Shown piece by piece: positions 27,001 through 39,000 of a stretch of 64,000 nt of DNA. This DNA comes from Cherax quadricarinatus (Eukaryota; Arthropoda; Malacostraca; Decapoda; Parastacidae), in the NCBI RefSeq assembly GCF_038502225.1, contig NC_091374.1, forward strand, positions 6,765,538 to 6,829,537. The letters run 5' to 3'. Position numbers and translations under genes: made by a program. A model generated the notes under the pieces. It made no database searches. It worked only from the letters and a program-made list of their open reading frames with translations, and had not been told where the DNA came from. Numbering within the stretch: the first letter of the stretch is position 1; the number at the start of each line of letters is the position of its first letter.

Positions 27001-30000
27001 CTCACGTGTGGGCCTACCAGCTTTCTTCCGCTTGATTTGAAGCCGCTAGAATTATTGAGTATATATACGTCTGAAACACTGGCTCGTAAGACGTATATAT
27101 ACAACCAAAACAGTCAAAGGGTTAAGGTATACTACCACTTCCCCCTCCCTCCCAGGATGCAGTCAATACCAGTTGGCTAACACCCAATTACTTACTGCTA
27201 GGTGAAGGCAGCAGGTGCAAGGAAACATCCTGAACATATCTACCTGTACCAGGGATCGAATCCCAGACACTCGGTGTATGAGCTGAGTGTGCAACCAACC
27301 AAGCCACAGAACACCATACCTTACTCAATCATATACAATTAAAGCAAATTTGAATACTTTTATTACCCTGCCACATGTCACTCCTGGATATTAACTGTGG
27401 CCCTCAAGAGGAATATTAGTGATACTGAAGGTGAGAAGAAATAGAACAAGCGTGACAATATGAGCATTTTTCAAGAAAAGCTGAAAACTAAGTCTCATGA
27501 GATGGAGATGGCCTGTGTCTTTGATGTAAACAAAGCAATACCCAGTAATTTGTACAGCTAGAATGAATGAGGCCATGATATGAACTTGTGCCATGAATAA
27601 CCCTGATTTTGACATGCTGAAAAGAATGGAAGAGAGGTCATTTGAGCTAAATGTGTGGGTTGAGGAGAAAACTAAGGAAGTGTACCCCACTTACTGACCT
27701 TATAGTAAAGGAGAAATTCCAGTCTTACTGTTAAATAGTGTGTAACAGGAAGGAAAGCCAGCAAAAGTGTTTTTGTTTACTTCTGGATAGTTTAGCAATT
27801 TCAGCATATGCAGTGAGCTGCATATACACTATATATATGATGCTACATGCTGTTGGTAAAGCTGCAGACTTTTGCACTGAAAAGGACCATGATACATCTA
27901 GATGCATTGCTGCAAAGTGTGCTCTACAGCAGGCAGTTATGCCTTGTCAGCTTTACAAAGAACTGCTGGGTAAAACAGGGCATGCATACATGGCAGAATG
28001 TCTTAGAACTTAAGTACAAGCATCATCTACTGACAACTCTACATTGTTATAACTGCAGCTATCCACCTCAGTTCCAGTCATCCATTTCAGCCCAACTATA
28101 GGCATCCATATCAGCCAAGTAAGGCCACATCAACCCTTTCTGTTCATGTCAAGGCCTACAAGTACATCAAACTAGAATTTAAGGTAAGAACAAAAAATTT
28201 AAGTACATAATTCGAAATAGTTTTTGGAAGGTTCCAAGGATGTAATCCTATTTTTCCCATAAGTTCTTCACTTCATGTAATATGGAATTCCCACAAAGCA
28301 CACTTTGGCTAAGAACATAATTACCATCTTATCTGGGAGTCTACTGCATTAACTCTTGTGATTTAATTATATTTAATATTCTTATACGTTCTAGGTAGTA
28401 GGTTGGTAGACAGCAACCGCCCAGGGAGGTACTACCGTCCTGCCAAGTGAGTGTAAAACGAAAGCCTGTAATTGTTTTACACGATGGTAGGATTGCTAGT
28501 GTCCTTTTTTCTGTCTCATAAACATGCAAGATTTCAGGTACGTCTTGCTACTTGTACTTAAACTTAGGTCACACTACACATACATGTACAAGCATATATA
28601 TATACACACCCCTCTGGGTTTCTTCTATTTTCTTTCTAGTTCTTGTTCTTGTTTATTTCCTCTTATCTCCATGGGGAAGTGGAACAGAATTCTTCCTCCG
28701 TAAGCCATGCGTGTTGTAAGAGGCGACTAAAATGCTGGAAGCAAGGGGCTAGTAACCCTTTCTCCCGTATAAATTACTAAATTTAAAAAGAGAAACTTTC
28801 GTTTTTCTTTTAGGGCCACCCTGCCTTGGTGGGATATGGCCGGTTTGTTGAAAAAAAAAAAAAATCTTATACGTGTACATATGTATATACTATTCGTTTC
28901 AACAAGGTAGATAGTCATGTTGGATATTTATTAAGTCTTCTGCTTATCCCAGTGATGCAGTATGCTGGATGTACAGTCAAACTTGTACATTTTAAAATCT
29001 TTCTTTGTTGTGTACGTTTAAATTATTTAGTTATAAGTATTTTAGTATAGATGGTATTCATTGAAAGTTATAACAGCTTTAGTAACTTTATAAAGATTTT
29101 AATAAATGTGGTTAAAATTGTCTTCCTCATTTGATAACATTAAGTTTAAAAAAATAAATAATAAAATTAATTATTTAAAAGCATCATTAAAATTTATTAG
29201 TTTCAAAACTCAGGTCATGATTGCAAATTTTCCTGAACCCAACTGTACATCAAATTTATTTCCAGACTAATATTAGATGTTCAGGCAGCTACTCTATGTA
29301 CCTCATATAGACTTCTTTCCCTTTAGGGGGATTACTGTGATGCTGGTGAAGGACTCATAATCCAAGGAATTGGAGCCTTCCTCTTATCATACTTTATTAC
29401 CTGTTATGACTCCTGAAGGCTTACCACTTCCCCATGATGCTGATAATGGAAATATAAATACATATGCAGTATTATGTGATCCTTTATTGACAACGTTTCG
29501 CCCACACAGTGGGCTTTTTCAAGTCACAAACAGATCTACCTGGGGTGGAAGGTATGCGAGTATTTATAGTCAGGTTCAGAATGTTGAGGTCAGGTGGAGA
29601 ATGCTGCATCTGATGATGTACCGAGTGGGGTTACAGAGTTTGAAATCTTGGGTAGCTTGGAAGGGAGATTGGATAAGTTTGTGAGCAGACCTTCTGCAGT
29701 GTTCTTCCATTCCTTTGCTCTTATGTAGGATAGCGATGAAGAAGTTTCTTGGCAAGTGGTTCAGCTATGTTATAGAAGCCATTATTCTGGTTGAAGTTGT
29801 CAGATATAGAGATAAGCGATGATTCCAGGATTCTTCGGTATTGAGTGTTGTCTTCTGTGGTGATAAGTCTTGAGTTTCTGTAGTTTATTAAGTGGTTGTG
29901 TGAATTATGGTGTTGTACAAAGGCATTCCTTGTATCGTCAGACCTGCTTGCGTACTGGTGTTCTGAAATACGTGTTTGGAGGTCCCTTGATGTTTCGCCC

Positions 30001-33000
30001 ACGTATAATTTGCTGTAGTCATTACAAGGGATTATATATACCCCTGCAGAGGATGGAAGCTTGTCCTGTCTATTACTGGTAATGTCCTTGATGGTCGTGG
30101 TTGTGGAGGTAGATACTTGGAATGAGGTATTGGAAAAGATGTTGGAAACGTGTTTGGCAATGGAGTTGGTGGGGAGGACTATGTATCTCTTCTCGGCAGT
30201 GTCTTCTCTGGGTGTGTTGAAGATGTTTCATGCTCGTCGTCTGCAGTCTCTGATGAAGTGACGAGGATAGTGGAGTTTAGAAAATACTTGTTCAATTATA
30301 GTGCATTCTTGTTCAAGAAATTCATTGCTGCAGATTCTGAGGAAGAAGCCTATAATTACACCACGTTTAGTTTTGGTGTCATGGTGAGAGTAGAAGTGGA
30401 GAAGTTCATTTTGGTTGGTGGGTTTTCGATAGAATTTAAAACAAAGTTCATGGTCAGCTTTGCATTTATGTATTTACTTTTCAATATTGGTATTTAGTTA
30501 CAGAGGAGGCCTGGTCACAGACCGGGCCACGGGGGCATTGACCCCCGAAACTCTCTCCAGGTAAACTCCAGGTAAACAGTATTTTGTTCATATATTTATT
30601 CAGTGACAGTAGTTATTTATTTACTTATTTAGAATATATTCTTATGCGACTTAAAAAATTTTCAGCTTATGATGGGTTTGTCGGAACGTAGCCCCTTTGT
30701 AAGTTGAGGAGCACCTGTACTATTTTTTTTATTTTGTTTTTTAATAAATTTGTTGGAGAAGACACCATTTTTAAACTCGTGAAGTGCTGTGAGATTCTTA
30801 AACAAATTACAGTGGACCCCCGGTTAACGATTTTAATCCGTGCAAGAGGGCTCATCGTTATGCGAAATAATCGTTATGCGAATTAATTTTCCCCATAAGA
30901 AATAATGGAAATAAAATTAATCCGTGCAAGACGCCCAAAAGTATGAAAAAAAATTTTTTTTACCACATGAAATGTTAATTTTAATACACACAAACTGAAA
31001 AAGGCATGCACAATTACATGACACTTACTTTTATTGAAGATCTGGTGATGATTGATGGGATGGGAGGAGGGGAGAGCATTATCTTCTTACTGTTTAGAAG
31101 GGGAATCCCCTTCCATTAGGACTTGAGGTAGCAAGTCCTTTTCTGGGGTTACTTCCCTTCTTCTTTTAATGCCACTAGGACCAGCTTCAGAGTCACTGGA
31201 CCTCTGTCGCACAACAAATCTGTCCATAGAGCTCTGTACCTCCCGTTTCTTCAAGACTTTCCTAAAATGGGCCATAACATTGTCATTGAAATAGTCACAA
31301 GCACGGCTTGCAACAGCTGTGTCAGGGTGATTTTCATCTATAAAGGTTTGCAGTTCAAACCACTCTGCACACATTTCCTTAATCTTTGAAGTAGGCACAA
31401 TGGATTCCACAACTGGCATAGGCTTCTCAGGGTTAGCCCCAAACCCTTCAAAATCTTTCTTAATTTCCATACTAATTCTCACCCTTTTTACCACAGGGTT
31501 GGCACTAGAAGCTTTCTTGGGGCCCATGGTCACTTATTTTCCAGAAACACCACCGAAAACACTGTAATAATACGAAATATTCCGAGTGTATGCTTGGATG
31601 TTACCGCGGAGGCTGGCTGGTAAACAATGGGACGGCCGACACATGTGAGGGCACATTGGACGCGTCTCGGACGAAAATCGGTATGCGGGTTTTTAATCGG
31701 TATGCGGGGCAAAAATTTTGCGATAAAAGTAATCGTTATGCGGAAAAATCGCTATGCGATGCCATCGTTATGCGGGGGTCCACTGTATTTATGTATGTAC
31801 AAACATTGTGCAATATATCTGAACTCATACAATTACAGTTGAATTGGTAACCTGAAGGCTATAAAAAAATACTGTAGGTGTTCTTAATATATGTTAAAGG
31901 TTCACAGGGATTGATAATGCTATAATCCAGGTTCTATGACTATTGAATCACATATTAATGACAACTTATGTAACAGGGTGTTAGAATGCATGGTATGAAA
32001 ACTTAATGCCTAACAGTAACTAACACTTTTCTAATGTTCTTTATCTTTTACAGTGCAATAGTTGGCCTTTGGTAATTGAATAATCTATAGCAATTGACAA
32101 GGACTGTTGAACATTTATTATCACAGTGTTACTATTTTTCTTTTATCTCTGTATCAGTCCCAGCTGCTTTTATAATAGATTATACTATATATATTTGCAT
32201 ATTTTATTTACATTAAACATTTTAATTCGTGCTACAAAGAATGTATATGTACACATTCTGTATATATGTACAGTACTGTATATACATACACAGTTTACCA
32301 GAAGGAATATAAAACTATGAAAATTTTTGCTGATGATGCATCTGTCTTATGCAAGATAAGTAGCATATATGACTGTCTCTTCCTGCAGGAAACTCTGGAT
32401 AGATTGAGCATGTGGAGTGATCTATGGATGCTGGTGTTTAATGTGGATAATTGATGCCATAAAAAATGTAGAAAGTAAAAGCAGGCCACCCGCAAACTTC
32501 AGATTGTGAGATTAAATATTAATGGTATTGTATCATATAAAAATATGGATCTTGGTGTTATTAACTAAAGATTGTCACTGGAAGATTGCATAAGTGAAAT
32601 GATGAGAAATTCCTGTGCAGTTCGAGCCAAGTTTAAGATTTTTTTAACACTTCCTGTCTCCCATTGAGGTAGGGTGACCCATAAAAGAAGAAACACTTTC
32701 ATCATCACTCACTCCATCACTGTCCTGCCAGAGGCATGCCAATACTACAGTTCAGATGCCCCTCCAAACTGCAGAATCGCCTGCCACCAGCTGCCTTGAT
32801 AAAAACATCATGACACTCCTATGGAGAGCCACTGCCGGGTCACCACGTGAAGAAGACCTGGGCTAGGACCTGTCCTGGTGAGCCTACCAGTACCTCCTTC
32901 AGAGTGGAAGCAATGTTCTCACCTCCAGGAAGTACAGTTCCTGCACTCTGAAGGAGGGAGTAGGGATATTTTACATATATGAATGGGAAATTATGATAAA

Positions 33001-36000
33001 AGTTTCACAGCACAAATTCTTCCAACACATAGAATACAAACATGTGGACAAAATATAAGTACTGTTTTGTAGTTTCAAAAAGAGCTGCAAAAATGGCTGC
33101 TAGACTTACAAGACATGACTTCTGAAGAAAGACTGTATAGAATATAAAATTCTGAATTTACCTTGTAAATTTTTTACATACCATCATGGGCTGACAGCTG
33201 GAAGAGGATGTATAACCACATTTATAATTATCAGAGGTTAGGAAAGGTTCCTAATAACAGCAGGAAAGAGTAGAAGATGGCATTGACAGTGGTAATGAAG
33301 ATGACATAGAAAGTGATAAAGATGATGACATAGAGAATGGTAATGAAGATGACAGTGGTAAAGATGATGATGTAGAGAGTGGTAAAGAAGAAGATGAGTG
33401 ATAAAGAAGTAGAATGAGCGATAAAGAAGTAGAATGAGCGGAGTTGAAAGAGAAAGTCTACTCCTGATGGGTTGAGAATAGATATATCTCAGCTAATAAT
33501 GTTAGCAAGTCGAAAGTTACGAGGCACAACCAAGAGCTAGAGCTCACCCCACTTCTCCCACAAACTCAAATTAGTAATTATAAATAGGCAGTAACACAAA
33601 TATGCACACACATCACATACATTACTTTGTGACATTTGTTAAAAAAAAATCTTTTTTTATCTAAAGCAATTATTTACTGTCATTGCAAAGTAAACTAATT
33701 AAGACTATGATTATTATTTTGTACAATTGCAATTGTACTTTAAATGCTTATATAAGAATAAGAAGTTTATTTCAGCATGATACATGTTTGTACAGAGGAG
33801 AATAACAGTTGGGTGTACATGCTGCAGTATGACTAAATATTTTGTGTATTTTCAGTGTAATGGATATCTGAGATATGTTGCAGTTTTTGAACTGTAGTGT
33901 AGGTGAACCTCTAGCAAGACAAGTGATGGGGTAAATGATGATGAAAGTGTTTCCTCTTTTTCAGGTCACCCTGCCTTGGTGGGAAGCAGCTGATGTGTTA
34001 ATAAAAAAAAATAGACATGTGATTGATATTCATGTTAAGTAGTACAATACTGTATTACATTTAATTTAAGGATATTCACAAATGTATGTTTTTATTAACA
34101 TGAGTGGTTGATTTAAAATCTTAAGCATTAAAAATCACTGTTTAGCATAACTTGTATTATCCAGTGATGCTAGGATTGAGATCCTGCTGAACATGGATGA
34201 CTTGGTATTTCACTACTGTAAACTTTTTTTTATTTTTACAAACCATAGACAAAACTGTCTCCTCTACATGATACAGTATTGACTAATAACCTGGTAAGTG
34301 GAATATTATTTTCTGGACTCCATGAAATGTATCAAAACTTTCCAACTTTCCAAATCCCCTCTTATTTCATTAGGTTTATCAATTGCTCTTGTCTGCTCTC
34401 GAAGCAAATTGGTATTATTAGAGGCTGTATTAAAGTACACTGACATACTCTCTCTACCTTCCTCTGACAGTTCTAGTTTAGAGAGAGATTTTCTGTATAG
34501 CTGTTTAACTGCAATTGATGTTTGTGTACTGCGCTGACACTAACTTGATTCCAAGTGTTAAAACTTTAGAAGGCACATCGGAAACATTTTTCTTAACTAT
34601 ATGCTAATCCAGCTATCACATAAGTGAAGCAATTAAATGTGCTTGAGCCATGCCATTAGTTTTTTTAAAATTACTGGGTGTCTTAAGAATTAACAAGTCT
34701 TCCTGAAGTAACAAGTGGAGCATCTAACTTTCTTCTTCAGCATCCCTGCTCACTCTAAATATTTCATCTTTCTCTATGATGTTAGCTCTTCTTGCCATGC
34801 TTTCCTTGATTATTATAATAATATCAGCCATGAAATGTATTGGATAATTCAGGTTGTTGGTTACCATACTGGAACACTAGATAGTACAAGTTTTGCTCTA
34901 CTCTGTTTGATGTTTTTATAAACTAAAATTTTCTTGCCAACTGAGACTGACAGTGTAAGACATGATAACTTGTCAACATTACAGATATAGCAGCCGGTGG
35001 GAGTTGTGGTGGTCTCATCAGCAAGGTTCTCCTAGCTAACGCTGATGCTCTCTGCGCTGCTGCCTCACCTCTCATGGATCTTGACGACTCCTCGCTGTAC
35101 GTCATTCACCTCTCTCCTGGATATATTAACATTATAATTTTTTTAATACACTGGCTATCTCCCACCAAGACAGGGTGACCCAAAAAAAAAAAAACTTTCA
35201 CCTAGATTAAAATTATAAAATAACACTTAAAGTATATAAATGCATTCAATACCTTTATATTCAGATCTTAATTTTCATTCATTTGTTTATCAGTCACGTT
35301 TGGAATAATGGTGTTTGAGTATATAGGTAATACAGTGGACCCCCGCTTAACGATCACCTCCAAATGCGACCAATTATGTAAGTGTATTTATGTAAGTGCG
35401 TTTGTACGTGTATGTTTGGGGGTCTGAAATGGACTAATCTACTTCACAATATTCCTTATGGGAAAAAATTCGGTCAGTACTGGCACCTGAACATACTACT
35501 GGAATGAAAAAAGTTCGTTAACCGGGGGTCCACTGTAATTATATTACACAACAGGATATATCTGTTAAGTGATTCATTTATGATACAACTGACCCACTCT
35601 GTACATAATGCCTATCTGAAATTTCTGCATAATATTAAAGATAGCTCTTCTCCTTTTCCTTGGAACTATTTTTATGGTATAATATTGTGCAAAATGGTGA
35701 ATAATACAAAAAAAAAGTTCTTTTAATGTTTAATTTTGGTTTTAATCAAGATTTTGAATTTATCCAAATAGAGAAATTAAGGGCTAATTTCTGTGTTTTG
35801 AATTTTCTATTTTAGTGAAGTAAAGAAAATTGGAGCCCAACAGTACAGTGGTCCCTCGTTGTTCGTAATTAATCCGTTCCTGGAGCCGTTACTATAAACC
35901 TAATTTACGATTTACGAATCAATTTTCCCCATAAGAAATAATGTAAATACAATTAATCCGTTCCTGACACATAGAAGTATTAAAACAAAAAAAAATTTAA

Positions 36001-39000
36001 CATGAAATATACATGTAGTACATAAACAATACAATGGGAAATGATGAATGAAATATTAACAGCATAACACTTACCTTTATTGGAGATTCTTCTTAGTGTA
36101 TGGAAGACTGGAGGAGGAGAGAGAGTGGATTGTTTATAGTTTGGAAGGGGAATCCTCTTCCATCAACACCTCAGGTACCATTTGCTTTTCTGGGGTTGCT
36201 TCTCTTCTCTGTTTCTTAATGCCACTAGGACCACCTTGAGAGTCACTGGAGTCCTGTCTCACAAAATAACTGTGGAGAGAGCTCTGTTTCTGACGTCTCT
36301 TTAACACTTCCCTAAAATGGCCCAAGACTTTGTCACTGTACATGTTGCCAACCTGGCTTGCAACAACCTTGTTAGGGTGATGTTTCTCCATAAAGCTTTC
36401 CATCTTACCCCACATAGTAAAAATCTCTCTAATTTCTGAAGGAGGCACCTTCTTCCATCTCTCTTCCTCCTCCTCTGCAGCAAGGTTCTGAGCTGCGATG
36501 TGTTGCTCTTCCTGCTGAAGCTCTTGCAGCTCCTCAGTGGTGAGCTCTTCATTGTGGTCTTCCACCAATTCTTCCACATCCTCCAAACTCACATCCAGCC
36601 CCATGGAACTCCCCAGTGCCACAATTGATTTTACAACAGACATAGGCTCATTAGGGTCAGTCCCAAATCCTTCAAAATCTCTCTTGTCGACACAATCTGG
36701 CCACAATTTTCTCCAGGCAGAGTTCAAAGTCCTGGTAGTCACTCCCTCCCAAGCCATACCTATAAGGGTTATGCAGTGGAGGATGCTGAAGTGTTCTCTC
36801 CAAAATTCCCTTAGGGTTAAGTGAGTGTCTGTGGTCACAGTCAAGCACCTGTGAAACATTGCTTTTGTGTAGAGTTTTTTAAAGTTTGCAATAACCTGCT
36901 GGTACATGGGTTGGAGGAGAGGAGTGGTATTCGGGGGCAAGAACTTTACTGTGATGAACTCAAACTCTTCGAAAATTAGGTCATCCAAGTTTGGAGGATG
37001 AGCAGGTGCATTGTCCATTACTAGCATGCACTTGAGATCCAATTTCTTTTCCAGGAGATACTCCTTCACACTAGGGCCAAACACTTCATTGAACCACTCG
37101 ACGAAAATTTCCCTCGTGACCATGCCTTACTATTAGATTTCCAAAACACACACAATTTACTCTTCATAACATTATTTTTCCTGAACACACTGGGATTTTC
37201 AGAATGGTACACTAGTAATGGCTTCACTTTGAAATCCCCACTAGCATTAGCACAGAACATTAGCGTCAGCCTGTCTTTCATAGGCTTGTGTCCTGGCATT
37301 GCCTTTTCCTCTTGTGTAATGAAGGTCCTCTTTGGCATTTTCTTCCAAAAGAGGCCTGTTTTGTCACAATTGAACACTTGTTTAGGTTTCAGTCCTTCAG
37401 CCTCTATGTACTCTTGGAATTCATGCACATATTTTTCAGCCGCCTTGTGGTTCGAACTGGTAGCCTCACCGTGCCTTACCACACTGTGTATGCCAGTACA
37501 GTTCTTAAATCTCTCAAACCAGCCTTTGCTGGCCTTAAATTCGCTCACTTCACCACTATTTGCAGGCAATTTCTTTACCAAATCTTCATGCAACTGCCTA
37601 GCCTTTTCACAAATAAATGAAGTCATTAGAGTATCTCCTGCTAATTGTTTCTCATTTATCCACACCAATAATAACTTCTCAACCTCTTCCAGTACTGGTG
37701 ATCTCATTTTTGTCAGCATAGTTACTCCCTTTGCAAAAACAGCATCCTTTATTTCATTTTCTTGGCCACTATGGAACATAAGGTTTTGTAGGGTTTCTTA
37801 TACATCCTGGACAGTTCGGCCACACTTGTACCATTTTCATATTGTTCAATGATGGTTTTCTTAAATTCAATCGTATTTCTCACCTTCTTTACCACAGGCT
37901 TGGCACTAGGAGCTTTCTTTGGAGCCATGGTAGCTTATTTAGTACTTGCAAGCACTAAAATAAATGGAATATTATGAAAGATTTCACTGGAGCATGTGAG
38001 GGGACCTTCGCTCACTGGTAAACAATGCCAGACTGGCTGCCGCCCTGGCTCATGCCGTGCGTACGCGTCCCGGACGAACTACGACTCACGAATCAACCTA
38101 TGAAAAGCGAGTCCATGTTTATACGAAAATACCCCTATGATTGGCGAATTTTACGATTGCCGGGAACTACAAAAAGCGGGGCACCACTGTACTTAACCCC
38201 AGCTGACCAGTGCGTTAACCACTCGGCCAGCTGGCCAGGAGGCTAACGCACTGACCTATGAATTTTAAGACTTGTTCTGTGGTTTTCTTACAATTGTATT
38301 ATTGTGAGTCTGTCAGTTATGATAAATCAGTATTCAGCTTTCGTCACTTATGTGTTAAACTGTATATACATTCGTTTTCAGAGATGGATTTGATGAAAGG
38401 TGCACAATGAATAACTACTTTGGTATTGGTATTGATGCAAAAATTACATTAGATTTCCACAATAAAAGAGAAGAACACCCTGAAAAATGTCGATCAAGAA
38501 CCAAGAACTTCATGTGGTATGGCGTCCTGGCTTCAAAGGAATGGCTCTGTGTATGTATACATATATATACACAATATATATAGTATATGTGGTATATTGT
38601 ACAGTTTATTGTATAAAATCTGTTGTATGTAACTGAATAATTCTATATTTCATGGGCTAACATTGCATATCAGATTATTAATAATTAGGTTTAATGTTGC
38701 AAACAAAAAATTCATAGATTAAGACTATAACCATCAACCATATGACTTAATTCTGCTTCAGTATATTTCTGGCCATTTTAAAAGTGAGAGCCACATTAGC
38801 ATGAATATTTGTACTGCATATTTACAATCCACATTTTGGGTTTTATTTTTGTCAATTTTCTATAATTGTTTATTGTATCTAATTGTATGCTTCCCTATAT
38901 ATTCATTGAATTTGTGCAGTTGGAGACATAGTATGGGTTTAGCACTTAGTTTTTATTGTAATAATTGCAGACATAGTGTAGTAATTAGCTTGCTGAATGT

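Larger units (their letters stand above)
29470..30490 (-). mobile_element. Penelope-like retroelement fragment (RT end plus GIY-YIG endonuclease)
   Basis: The reverse strand reads [19 protein letters not shown], then [18 protein letters not shown], the end of a Penelope-type reverse transcriptase. After a linker with one stop (near 30230) comes [20 protein letters not shown] followed by DLQTRISEH, a GIY-YIG nuclease, ending HRYPT and stop near 29721. The region beyond holds a hammerhead-like motif (29480-29530). It is 5'-truncated. Confidence 0.85.
31788..34984. other. Intron 7, right part
   Basis: AT-rich; contains LINE tail relics (32640-32960, 33885-34012) and a degenerate GAT/GAA-rich stretch at 33270-33440. 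The phrase FADDASVL near 32325 ([15 protein letters not shown], then a stop) looks like a scrap of another reverse transcriptase, too short to classify. Confidence 0.45.

Noticed and set aside
30150..30497. 115-residue + strand frame
   Set aside because: It is antisense to the Penelope-like reverse transcriptase end, which reads clearly on the reverse strand.
36134..37779. Host CENP-B or Jerky-like gene
   Set aside because: TA-flanked terminal inverted repeats and two frameshifts mark it as a Tigger transposon.
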